Of a stretch of DNA of 33,579 nucleotides, positions 23,865 to 32,769 are shown one piece after another (the first letter of the stretch is position 1; every line of letters begins with the position of its first letter). A model generated the notes under the pieces. That model saw only the letters and a list, made by a program, of their open reading frames with translations, made no database searches and was not told the DNA's origin. Position numbers and translations under genes: made by a program. Source of the stretch: Elusimicrobia bacterium GWA2_69_24 (lineage in GTDB: Bacteria; Elusimicrobiota; Elusimicrobia; UBA1565); contig MGTY01000128.1 in assembly GCA_001799695.1 (NCBI GenBank), positions 330 through 33,908 on the forward strand, read 5' to 3'.

Positions 23865-23873
23865 TGGTAGAAT
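23865..23873 (+). promoter_or_regulatory. Promoter of the aro-trp operon, leaderless
   Basis: TGG-TAGAAT is an extended -10 seven bases upstream of the aroF ATG (23881). The transcript would begin at the start codon, leaving no room for a trp attenuator or T-box. No Shine-Dalgarno and no good -35 are seen. Confidence 0.55.
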
Positions 23874-23880
23874 CTTCCGC

Positions 23881-24894
23881 ATGTTGATCCTCTTCGAACC
23901 GGGAGCGCGCGGCGCCGACCTGACCCGCGCCATCCGCCAAGCGGGGAAGCTGGGCCTGAAGGCGCGGCGGGTGCCGGGGCTGGACGCCGGGGCGGTCGCC
24001 ATCCGCTGCGGGGACCGGTCCGGCGACCCGGGGGATTTCGAGAAGCTGCCCGGGGTGCGCCTGGTCGTCCCCGTCAGCCGCCCCTACCCGCGCGCCGCGC
24101 GGCGCCGCCGGGACACGGTCATCCGCCTGCAGGGCGGCCGCGTGCTCGTGGGCGGGAACCGCTTCACCGTCATCGCGGGACCTTGCGTGGTCGAGGACGA
24201 AGCTTCGGTCCTGCGCATCGCGCGGGCGGTGAAGAAGGCCGGGGCGACCATCCTGCGCGGCGGCGCGTTCAAGCCGCGCACCTCCCCCTACTCCTTCCAA
24301 GGCCTGGGCCCGGAGGGCCTGCGCATCCTGGCGGCGGCGCGGGAGGAGACCGGGCTCCCCTTCGTCACCGAGGCCCTGGATTCCCGCTCCCTGGAGGCTG
24401 TCGCCCGTCACGCCGACATCATCCAGATCGGGGCGCGCAACATGCAGAATTTCCCGCTGCTGCGCGAGGCGGGACGGCTGCGTAAACCCATCCTCCTCAA
24501 GCGCGGGCAATCGGCCACGGTGGACGAATGGCTCATGGCCGCCGAGTACATCCTTTCCGAGGGGAACCCCGACGTCATCCTCTGCGAACGCGGAATACGC
24601 ACCATGTCCGGGCATACCCGCAACACCCTGGACCTCAACGCCGTATGCATCGCCCGCCGGCTCAGCCACCTGCCCGTCATCGTGGACCCCAGCCACGGCA
24701 CGGGGCTGCGGGAGACCATCATCCCGCTGTCGCGCGCGGCCGCGGCCCTGCCCGCCCACGGGATCATCGTCGAGGTCCACGACCGGCCGCAGGACGCCCT
24801 CTGCGACGGCCATCAGGCGCTGCCGCCCGTCCTCCTGGCCGGCCTCATCCGGGACCTGCGCGCCATGGCGAAGATCTCCGGATACAGGATGTGA
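23881..24894 (+). CDS. aroF: 3-deoxy-7-phosphoheptulonate (DAHP) synthase, type I-beta, copy 1
   Basis: Condenses phosphoenolpyruvate and erythrose 4-phosphate to DAHP, the first shikimate-pathway step. The 337-residue protein has an N-terminal ferredoxin-like domain (about 1-70), as in Thermotoga maritima DAHP synthase where it mediates feedback inhibition by Tyr/Phe, followed by the TIM-barrel (about 90-337). Metal ligands are in place: Cys in VIAGPCVVE, His in VDPSHGTG, Glu in IIVEVHD and Asp in CDGHQ. Substrate-binding KPRTSPYSFQG, QIGARNMQN and LLKRGQSATVDEW are intact. It is first in the aro-trp operon and overlaps aroA by GTGA. A second copy ends the operon. Confidence 0.95.
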   Translation: MLILFEPGARGADLTRAIRQAGKLGLKARRVPGLDAGAVAIRCGDRSGDPGDFEKLPGVRLVVPVSRPYPRAARRRRDTVIRLQGGRVLVGGNRFTVIAGPCVVEDEASVLRIARAVKKAGATILRGGAFKPRTSPYSFQGLGPEGLRILAAAREETGLPFVTEALDSRSLEAVARHADIIQIGARNMQNFPLLREAGRLRKPILLKRGQSATVDEWLMAAEYILSEGNPDVILCERGIRTMSGHTRNTLDLNAVCIARRLSHLPVIVDPSHGTGLRETIIPLSRAAAALPAHGIIVEVHDRPQDALCDGHQALPPVLLAGLIRDLRAMAKISGYRM

Positions 24895-26180
24895 GAAAGC
24901 TCAGCCCGGGAAGCCGTCCCCTGAAGGGCACACTCGAAGTCCCGGGGGACAAGTCCATCGCCCACCGCGCCCTCATCCTGGGCTCCCTCGCCGAAGGGGA
25001 GATGCGGATCCTTTCCCTGCCCGCCGGCGGGGACGTCCGCTCCACACGCGATTGCCTGAGCCGTCTCGGGGCCGACCTGTCTCCCGACGGGGAAGCCCTG
25101 GTACTGCGCGGTCGCGGCCTATCCGGCCTGAAGGCGCCCGCAGGCCCCCTCGACTGCGGCAACAGCGGCACCACGATGCGCCTGCTCATGGGTCTGCTGG
25201 CCGGGCAGGGCGGAGAGGCGGTCCTGACCGGGGACCCCTCGCTCTCCCGGCGGCCCATGCGGCGGGTCTCGGAGCCGCTGACCCTCATGGGGGCCGCCTT
25301 CGAACTCGCCGAAGACGCGCACGCCCCCATCCGGATCCGGGGCCGCAGACCTCTCTCGCCCCTGGAGTACCGGCTCCCCGTCCCGAGCGCGCAGGTGAAA
25401 TCGGCCATCCTGCTGGCCGCGCTCCAGGCCGACGGGGAGACGACTCTCGACGACCCTTTCGGTACCCGCGACCACACCGAGCGCATGCTCCGCTTGATGG
25501 GGGGGCCGGAGAGGGTCCGGCTGGAGGGGACCCGCATCACCCTTCGCCCCGGGCCCTTGCGCTGCCCGGCCGAACTGCGCATCCCCGGGGACCCGTCCTC
25601 CGCGGCGTACTGGGCCGCGGCCGCGTCGCTCATCCCGGGCTCCGCGCTGACCGTGAAAGGAGTCCTGCTCAATCCGACCCGGATGGGTCTCTTCGACGTC
25701 CTCCGGGACATGGGCGCCCGCTTGAACATCCGTCAACAGGCCGCTCCCTCCTGGGAGCCGGTCGGGGACATCCGCAGCGAGCACTCCCGCCTGGTCGGCG
25801 TGCGCGTCCCCGCCGCCCGGATCCCGGCGCTGGTGGATGAGGTGCCCCTGCTGGCGGTCATCGCCTGCGCGGCGCATGGGGAGACCCGCATCGAAGGGCT
25901 GGCCGAACTCCGCGTCAAGGAGAGCGACCGCCTGAAAGCCACGGCCGACGGGCTGAACGCGTTGGGGGGGGAAGTCCGCGTCGCAGACGACGCCCTCGTG
26001 ATCCAGGGCCCCCGCCTCCTGCGCGGCGCCGCGGTGGAGACGCACGGCGACCATCGGCTCGCCCTGGCCTTCGCCGTGGCCGCGGCGGCCGCGGAAGGGA
26101 CGACGACTTTATCGGATGCCGAGTGCGCGGCGGTCTCCTATCCCGGCTTCCTCGAAGCCCTGGAGGCCCGGACGGCATGA
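24891..26180 (+). CDS. aroA: 3-phosphoshikimate 1-carboxyvinyltransferase (EPSP synthase)
   Basis: Joins shikimate 3-phosphate and phosphoenolpyruvate to form EPSP, the sixth shikimate step. The 429-residue protein has the expected two-domain repeat. Visible motifs are VPGDKSIAHRALIL (phosphate and shikimate contacts), DCGNSGTTMRLLMG, LSRRPMRR, VPSAQVKSAILLA, RDHTERML, VDEVPLLAVIACA (catalytic Asp/Glu), LRVKESDRL and HGDHRLALA. The start is the GTG that overlaps the aroF stop (GTGA); the frame remains open upstream only as a shadow, and this start gives a family-typical length. In the segment corresponding to glyphosate binding, NSGTT reads as in sensitive enzymes, but class assignment needs alignment. 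Confidence 0.95.
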   Translation: MRKLSPGSRPLKGTLEVPGDKSIAHRALILGSLAEGEMRILSLPAGGDVRSTRDCLSRLGADLSPDGEALVLRGRGLSGLKAPAGPLDCGNSGTTMRLLMGLLAGQGGEAVLTGDPSLSRRPMRRVSEPLTLMGAAFELAEDAHAPIRIRGRRPLSPLEYRLPVPSAQVKSAILLAALQADGETTLDDPFGTRDHTERMLRLMGGPERVRLEGTRITLRPGPLRCPAELRIPGDPSSAAYWAAAASLIPGSALTVKGVLLNPTRMGLFDVLRDMGARLNIRQQAAPSWEPVGDIRSEHSRLVGVRVPAARIPALVDEVPLLAVIACAAHGETRIEGLAELRVKESDRLKATADGLNALGGEVRVADDALVIQGPRLLRGAAVETHGDHRLALAFAVAAAAAEGTTTLSDAECAAVSYPGFLEALEARTA

Positions 26181-27577
26181 CGCACCGGGCCGCGCCCTTG
26201 ATGAAGCCCCTCATCCGCGAACTCCCCGGGGACCTCCTGACCCCGGTGGCGGCTTACCTGCGCCTGCGCGGGCGGGGGGCTTCCTTTCTATTAGAGAGCG
26301 GCGCCTCGGCCGGAGGGGCCGCGCGCTGGTCTTTCCTGGGGACCGGCCCGATGGAGACATTGGCGGTCCGCGGGGGGGAGGCCGTGGTCCGGGAGAACGG
26401 CCGTGAGCGAGTCATCTTCGGCAACCCTTTCGCCGCCCTCGGCCGCCGCCTAGCCGAACGCTCCGCCGCCCTGGTCCCCGGCCTGCCCCCCTTCGCGGGC
26501 GGAGCGGTCGGCTGGCTGGGCTATGAGATGGCCCGGCATCTGGAGCCGCGCGCCGGCCTCGCAACCCCGCCCGGCGATGAGGCGCGCTTGTGGGTGTTCC
26601 CGGAGGTCGTGGCGTTCGACCATGCCCGCAGCCGCATTTTGCTGGTCTCAAACCTTGGCTCGCGGCGCGGCCTCGATGCCCTGGAGCGCAGGCTGTCGTT
26701 GCCGGCGCGCGCGGAAAGCGCCGCTCGCCGAGGTGCGGGCGTGCGCGCGCTCATGCGCCGCGCGGACTACGAGGCGGGGGTCCGACGCATCAAACAGCAC
26801 ATCCGCGCCGGGGACATCTTCCAGGCCGTCTTGTCGGCGCCCTTCGAGACCGAGACCAGCGCCGGACCGGCCGCGGTCTACCGTGCGCTGCGGCGCCTAA
26901 ACCCGTCGCCTTACATGTTCCTTTTGGAAGACGGCCCGGAGGCCTGGCTCGGGGCCTCGCCGGAGACCCTGGTGCGCTGCCGCCAGGGGGACCTCGAGAC
27001 CCGTCCCATCGCGGGGACGCGCCCGCGGGGCGCGGGGCCCGAGGCGGACGCGCTCCGCGAGCGCGACCTGCGCGCCAGCGTCAAAGAGGGCGCCGAGCAT
27101 CTCATGCTGGTCGATCTCGGACGCAACGACTTGGGGCGCGTGGCCCGTCCGGGCACGGTGCGCGTGCCGGTGTTCCGGTCGGTGGAACGTTTTTCCCATG
27201 TCATGCACCTGGTCTCAACCGTCACGGCGCGCCTCCGCCGGGGGCGCACGGCCTGGGACGCGCTGTCCGCGGCCTTCCCCGCGGGCACGGTGTCCGGCGC
27301 CCCGAAGATACGCGCCATGGCCATCCTGGGAGAGTTGGAGCCGGAAGCCCGCGGCTTCTACGCCGGGGCGGTGGTCTACCACGACTTCCATGGCAACCTC
27401 GACAGCGCCATCGCCATCCGCTCCCTGAGCATGACCCGCGGGCCCGGCGGCTGGCGAGTGCGGACCCAGGCCGGGGCCGGCATCGTGGCCGATTCCCGCC
27501 CCGCCGCGGAGTGGGGAGAGGTGAAGGCCAAGGCCGCGGCGGCGCTGGCGGCGGTCCGGGCGGCGGAGCGGGCATGA
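26177..27577 (+). CDS. trpE: Anthranilate synthase component I
   Basis: With TrpG converts chorismate and glutamine to anthranilate, the first committed tryptophan step. The 466-residue chorismate-binding protein contains FLLESGASAGGAARWSFLG near residues 34-52; LLES is the tryptophan-feedback site, so allosteric inhibition is probably retained. Catalytic motifs are LGASPETLV, RPIAGTRPRG, HLMLVDLGRNDLGRVA, FPAGTVSGAPKIRAM, YAGAVVYHDFHGNLDSAIAI and TQAGAGIVADSRPAAEW. The start is the ATG overlapping the aroA stop; the frame runs slightly further upstream but that part is aroA shadow. It overlaps trpG by ATGA. para-Aminobenzoate synthase (PabB) is a close relative, but the context and LLES favour TrpE. 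Confidence 0.95.
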   Translation: MTHRAAPLMKPLIRELPGDLLTPVAAYLRLRGRGASFLLESGASAGGAARWSFLGTGPMETLAVRGGEAVVRENGRERVIFGNPFAALGRRLAERSAALVPGLPPFAGGAVGWLGYEMARHLEPRAGLATPPGDEARLWVFPEVVAFDHARSRILLVSNLGSRRGLDALERRLSLPARAESAARRGAGVRALMRRADYEAGVRRIKQHIRAGDIFQAVLSAPFETETSAGPAAVYRALRRLNPSPYMFLLEDGPEAWLGASPETLVRCRQGDLETRPIAGTRPRGAGPEADALRERDLRASVKEGAEHLMLVDLGRNDLGRVARPGTVRVPVFRSVERFSHVMHLVSTVTARLRRGRTAWDALSAAFPAGTVSGAPKIRAMAILGELEPEARGFYAGAVVYHDFHGNLDSAIAIRSLSMTRGPGGWRVRTQAGAGIVADSRPAAEWGEVKAKAAAALAAVRAAERA

Positions 27578-28152
27578 AGGTGCTCCTGGTCGACAATTAC
27601 GATTCCTTCACCTACAACCTGTTCCAGATGCTCTCCGCTCTCGGGGCGTCGGTGGTCGTCCGCCGCAATGACGCGGTGAGCGTGCCTGACGCGCGGCGCA
27701 TGGAGCCGTCGCACATCGTGCTCTCCCCGGGACCGGGCCGCCCGGAGGGAGCGGGCGCCTGCCTCGAACTGATCCAGCGGTTGGGCCCGCGGATCCCGCT
27801 CCTGGGCGTCTGTCTCGGACACCAGGCCCTGGCCTGCGCCCTGGGCGGCCGGGTGACGCGCACCAAGCGGCTCCTGCACGGCAAGCTCTCGGTCATCAGC
27901 CATGACGGCCGGGGGGTCTTCCGCGGGCTTCCCGGCGCGCTGCGCGTCGTGCGCTACCATTCTTTGGCCGTCGAGCGGCCCGGACTGCCGCGCGAGCTGG
28001 TGGTGACCGCCGAAAGCGACGACGGGGTGGTCATGGGCCTGCGCCACCGGCGCTGGCCCGCGCACGGCGTCCAGTTCCATCCCGAGTCGTTTCAGACCGA
28101 GTCCGGCGCCGAGATGCTGAAGAACTTCCTCCGGATGCGCAGATGCTCCTGA
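27574..28152 (+). CDS. trpG: Anthranilate synthase component II (glutamine amidotransferase)
   Basis: Class I amidotransferase of 192 residues that supplies ammonia to TrpE. The catalytic triad is present: Cys in LLGVCLGHQAL, and His and Glu in GVQFHPESFQTE. The N-terminal VLLVDNYDSFTYNLFQ and the oxyanion-region SPGPGRPEGAG are typical. It overlaps trpE by ATGA and trpD by 10 bases. It could also serve PabB, as in organisms with a shared subunit, because no separate pab genes are seen here. Confidence 0.95.
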   Translation: MKVLLVDNYDSFTYNLFQMLSALGASVVVRRNDAVSVPDARRMEPSHIVLSPGPGRPEGAGACLELIQRLGPRIPLLGVCLGHQALACALGGRVTRTKRLLHGKLSVISHDGRGVFRGLPGALRVVRYHSLAVERPGLPRELVVTAESDDGVVMGLRHRRWPAHGVQFHPESFQTESGAEMLKNFLRMRRCS

Positions 28153-29153
28153 CCGGACTCGCGGAGCGCGCGACCCTGGGCTTCCACCTGACCCGCGCCG
28201 AGGCCGCGGCGGCCATGGAGCGCCTCATCGACCCCGCCGCCGGCGACGCCGAGCGCCGCGCTTTCCTCTTGGCGATGAACTCCCGGCCGGCGTCGGCGGA
28301 GGAACTCGCCGGCTTGGCCGAGGCCCTGCGCGCGCGCGCCGTCCCCTTTCCCGCGGTCTCCCGGCCCCTGGTCGACACCTGCGGGACGGGGGGCGACGGC
28401 CTGCACACGATCAACATCTCGACCGGCGCGGCCTTCGTCGCCGCCGGGGCCGGCGCGGCCGTGGCCAAGCACGGCAACCGGGCGGTCTCCAGCCGGGCCG
28501 GGTCCGCCGACGTCCTGGAAGCGCTCGGCGTGCCGATCGGCCTGGAGCCCGCGGCCGCGGCGCGCAGCCTGGAGGAAGCAGGCTTCGCTTTCCTTTTCGC
28601 CCCGCGCTATCATCCGGCCATGGCGGCGATGGCCCCGGCGCGCAAGGCCCTGGGGGTGCGCACCGTCTTCAACCTGCTCGGGCCGCTGGTCAATCCGGCG
28701 CGGGTCCGGCGCCAGGTGGTCGGCATATTCGACGCCGGCCTGCTCACCATCTACGCCGAAGCCCTCCTGGCCTTGGGCTCGGAGCGGGCGCTGGTGGTGC
28801 GCGGTTCGGACGGGATGGATGAGCTGTCGGTATGCGGGACGACCCGCATCGTCCACGCCGATCCGGGAAACGGAGTGCGCGAGACCGAGATCACCCCGGA
28901 GTCGGTCGGACTCCAACGCCGCGCCGTGAGTGAGTTGGCCGGCGGGGACGCCGCGCACAACGCCCGGACCCTCGAAGCCGCGCTGGGCGGGGCGCCGGGC
29001 GCGGCGCTCGACGCCGTCCTCTTCAACGCGGCCGGGGCTCTTCTGGCGGCCGGCCTCGCCGACTCGCTCCAGGCCGGGCTCGACCGAGCCCGCGAGAGCG
29101 TGGCTTCCGGAGCGGCCATGGCCTCGCTCGACAAGGCGCGGAGGGCGCGGTGA
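28143..29153 (+). CDS. trpD: Anthranilate phosphoribosyltransferase
   Basis: Transfers phosphoribose from PRPP to anthranilate. The 336-residue protein has the N-terminal helical domain (about 1-75) and the PRPP-binding core with DTCGTGGDGLHTINIS (about residues 79-94), VAKHGNRAVSSRAGSADVLE and FNLLGPLVNPA, all family signatures. The ATG at 28143 overlaps the last ten bases of trpG. Its stop overlaps trpC by GTGA. It is a stand-alone TrpD, not fused to TrpG as in enterobacteria. Confidence 0.95.
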   Translation: MLLTGLAERATLGFHLTRAEAAAAMERLIDPAAGDAERRAFLLAMNSRPASAEELAGLAEALRARAVPFPAVSRPLVDTCGTGGDGLHTINISTGAAFVAAGAGAAVAKHGNRAVSSRAGSADVLEALGVPIGLEPAAAARSLEEAGFAFLFAPRYHPAMAAMAPARKALGVRTVFNLLGPLVNPARVRRQVVGIFDAGLLTIYAEALLALGSERALVVRGSDGMDELSVCGTTRIVHADPGNGVRETEITPESVGLQRRAVSELAGGDAAHNARTLEAALGGAPGAALDAVLFNAAGALLAAGLADSLQAGLDRARESVASGAAMASLDKARRAR

Positions 29154-30568
29154 CGACGCTGCCCATCCTCGACCGGATACTGGAGTCGACGCGCCGCCGG
29201 GTCGCTGAGTCCAAGCAACGCGTCTCCCCGGAGGCCCTGCGCCGGAACTTCGGCGCCCGCGTGCCGCTGGACCTGGCCGCCGCCTTGTCCGGCCCCGGTC
29301 CCATGGTGGTGGCCGAGGTGAAGCGCGCTTCGCCCTCCCGAGGCGGACTGGCCCCGGGGCTCGATGCCGGAGCCTGCGCCTTCGAGTATCAAGACCACGG
29401 GGCGGCTGCCATTTCCGTGCTCACGGAGCCGGAGTTCTTCTCCGGAGCCCTCGCCGACCTCGATGCGGCGCGCGCGGCAGTGACCATCCCCATACTGCGC
29501 AAGGATTTCATCATCGACGAATACCAGCTCCTGGAAGCCCGCGCCCACGGCGCCGACGCCGTCCTGCTCATGCTGTCCATCCTGGACGATGCCGCGCTCC
29601 GGAGCCTGTCCGCCGCCGCCCGGGAGCTCGGGCTTTCGGTGCTGGCCGAGGTGCGCGATCAGCCCGAGCTCGAGCGGGCGCTGGCTGCCGGCGCCCGCCT
29701 CATCGGCATCAACAACCGCGATCTGAAGACCCTGCGGGTCGACTCCGCCACGGCCCTGCGCCTGGCCCCGGCGGCCAAGGCGGCCGGGGCCGTCGTCGTA
29801 GGAGAAAGCGGCGTGGATTCGGCCGCCGCGCTGGCGGCCTTGTGCGCCGGCGGCTGCGACGCGGCGCTGGTCGGGTCCCATCTGACCGCGAGCGGCCGCC
29901 CCGGGGCCGCCCTGGCCAAGCTCCTGGGCCGCGCGGTGGGGACCCGGGTCAAGATCTGCGGCGTGACCCGCGCGCAAGACGCCGGCACGGCCTCGCGGCT
30001 CGGGGCCTGGGCCGTGGGTCTGGTCTTCGTCCCCGGGTCGCCGCGAGTCCTGAGCCTCGCAGCCGCCCGCCGTGCCGCGCAGGGGGTCGGTCCCGGGGTC
30101 CTCAAGGTCGGGGTATTCGCCGATCAGCCCGAGTCCGAGATTCTCCGCGCAGTCTCGGAGTGCGGGCTGGACCTCATCCAGCTGCACGGGGCCGAGAGCG
30201 CCCCCCTGGTGGCTGCGTTGGGCGCGGGGCGCTGCGTCAAGGCCTGGAACATCGGCGGTCCCGAGGCCCTCGACGCGGCGGCCGCCTGCCCGGCGCGCTG
30301 GCTATTGGCGGACCGCCCCAAAGGCGTACCCGGTGAACCCGCGCTCAACTGGGGCCTGGCCGCCCGGCTGGCGGCGCGCCGCCCGCGGATCCTGCTGGCG
30401 GGCGGGCTCACGCCCCTCAACGTGGAGGCCGCCATGGAGCGTGTGCGGCCCTGGGGGGTCGACGTGGCGGGCGGGGTGGAGCGCTCGCCCGGGGTCAAGG
30501 ACGCGGCGGCGCTGGGAGCCTTCTTCGCCGGCGTGCGCCGCGCCGATGAGGTTGCGGGCCTGCGATGA
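29150..30568 (+). CDS. trpCF: Fused indole-3-glycerol-phosphate synthase / phosphoribosylanthranilate isomerase
   Basis: A 472-residue bifunctional protein doing two successive steps. The TrpC domain (about 1-265) has VAEVKRASPSRGG, PILRKDFIIDEYQL, LAEVRDQ, IGINNRDLKTL and VGESGVDS, including the catalytic Glu and Lys. The TrpF domain (about 266-472) starts VKICGVTRAQDA with its catalytic Cys and continues IQLHGAES, LLADRPKGVPG with the expected Asp, and VDVAGGVERSPGVKDA. The order TrpC-TrpF is that of the E. coli fusion. The GTG start overlaps trpD (GTGA). The usual SSGVE of TrpF reads AGGVE here, a minor change. The stop overlaps a small downstream open frame by ATGA. Confidence 0.95.
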   Translation: MTTLPILDRILESTRRRVAESKQRVSPEALRRNFGARVPLDLAAALSGPGPMVVAEVKRASPSRGGLAPGLDAGACAFEYQDHGAAAISVLTEPEFFSGALADLDAARAAVTIPILRKDFIIDEYQLLEARAHGADAVLLMLSILDDAALRSLSAAARELGLSVLAEVRDQPELERALAAGARLIGINNRDLKTLRVDSATALRLAPAAKAAGAVVVGESGVDSAAALAALCAGGCDAALVGSHLTASGRPGAALAKLLGRAVGTRVKICGVTRAQDAGTASRLGAWAVGLVFVPGSPRVLSLAAARRAAQGVGPGVLKVGVFADQPESEILRAVSECGLDLIQLHGAESAPLVAALGAGRCVKAWNIGGPEALDAAAACPARWLLADRPKGVPGEPALNWGLAARLAARRPRILLAGGLTPLNVEAAMERVRPWGVDVAGGVERSPGVKDAAALGAFFAGVRRADEVAGLR

Positions 30569-30764
30569 TGTTCCCCGGACGCGAGGCCCGCGGCATCTTG
30601 ACGAAGGCGACCCACGGGTCCATAGCGCAGACGAAGCCCCCGGGCACCGGACTGTGCCCGGGCACAGTCCACCAAAGCTCCGGCACCAGCACCATGGCGG
30701 CGCCGCGCTGCTGCGGCTCCTCCGCACCCCCAAGGGGTGCAGTATCCGCTAGAGGAAAGCGGAA

Positions 30765-30768
<4 letters not shown>
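30565..30768 (+). CDS. Possible small ORF bridging trpCF and trpB
   Basis: A 67-residue open frame whose ATG overlaps the trpCF stop (ATGA) and whose stop overlaps the trpB start (ATGA). This is the same coupling used at other junctions of the operon, and it exactly fills the only real gap in it. The product ([18 protein letters not shown] at its start; two adjacent Cys later; basic SARGKRK end) resembles no protein I know and has no hydrophobic core or membrane segment. The frame is interrupted by the palindromic repeat at 30649-30670, which is read as part of the protein. It may be a genuine small protein, a frame that only keeps ribosomes moving to trpB, or chance in GC-rich DNA. Confidence 0.3.
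30649..30670. repeat. 22-bp palindrome, copy 3 of the CTGTGCCCGGGCACAG core
   Basis: The core at 30652-30667 is identical to those at 8403-8418 and 14907-14922, extended here by perfectly paired GGA/TCC on each side. The 19-mer partner found with the other two copies is absent. It sits within the spacer between trpCF and trpB. Confidence 0.8.
30724..30763 (+). promoter_or_regulatory. Two consecutive hairpins over the trpB ribosome-binding site
   Basis: GCACCCC-CAA-GGGGTGC (30724-30740) is a perfect 7-bp hairpin with a three-base loop. It is followed by TCCGCT (30745-30750) and AGCGGA (30758-30763), a 6-bp stem whose loop holds AGAGGAA, the likely ribosome-binding site two bases before the trpB ATG region. 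Ribosomes arriving from the bridging frame would open them. A role in coupling or tuning trpB is inferred. Confidence 0.4.
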
Positions 30769-31956
<1,188 letters not shown>

Positions 31957-31964
<8 letters not shown>

Positions 31965-32769
31965 GGAACGCATAGAAGCCGCCTTCGCCCGGGCCGCCGC
32001 GGCGGGCCGCGCCGCCTTCGTGCCCTATATCACGGCCGGGGACCCCTCGCTGGACTGGACGGGGCGCTACCTGGACCGTCTGGCGGAGGCGGGCGCCGAC
32101 CTGGTGGAACTCGGCGTGCCGTTCTCCGACCCGGTGGCCGACGGGCCGGTCAATCAGCGCTCCGCCGAGCGCGCTCTTGCGGCGAAGACCACGCTGACCG
32201 GGGTCCTGGACCTGGTGGGGCATAAGCGCGCGGCCGGCTTCTCTTTGCCCCTGGTCGTCTTCACCTACGCCAATCCGGTCGCGGCCTTCGGCTGGCAGGC
32301 CTTCGCGCGCCGCGCGGCCGACGCCGGCGTCGACGCCGCCCTGGTCGTCGACCTGCCTGTCGAGGAGGCGGGGGAACATCGCGCCGCCTGCGCGTCGGCG
32401 GGATTGGCCGCGGTCTTCCTCGCCGCTCCGACGACCGACGACGCCCGCCTGGCCGCCGCGGTGGCCGCGTCGAGCGGGTTTTTGTACTGCGTGGCGCGCC
32501 TGGGAGTGACGGGAGCCGCGACCTCGCTCGCTGCGGGACTGACGGCGGATATGGCGCGCTTCAAGCGCGCGGCGGGAAAGCTGCCGGTGGCGGTCGGCTT
32601 CGGAGTGACCACGCCGGAACAGGCCGCCGCCGCGGCCCGGCTGGCCGATGGAGTCATCGTGGGCAGCGCCCTGGTGCGTCTCCTGGAAGGGAAGGACCCC
32701 GAGGCGAACGGAAAAGCCCTCGGGGATGCGGCAGCGGCCTTGGCCGCCGCCTTGGAGCGTCGATGCTGA
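31957..32769 (+). CDS. trpA: Tryptophan synthase alpha subunit
   Basis: Cleaves indole-3-glycerol phosphate to indole, which is channelled to TrpB. The 270-residue TIM barrel has [13 protein letters not shown], the catalytic Glu in [16 protein letters not shown] together with the catalytic Asp in the same segment, then [13 protein letters not shown] and the phosphate site [10 protein letters not shown]. The GTG start at 31957 was chosen because it has GGGAGG six bases upstream and yields a family-typical length; the frame continues upstream only as a trpB shadow. It overlaps the second DAHP synthase gene by seven bases. Confidence 0.95.

Noticed and set aside
23852..23880. Tryptophan attenuator or T-box before the aro-trp operon
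   Set aside because: Only 29 bases separate the SpoIID stop from the aroF start, with no leader peptide, no run of Trp codons and no terminator; trpE itself overlaps aroA.
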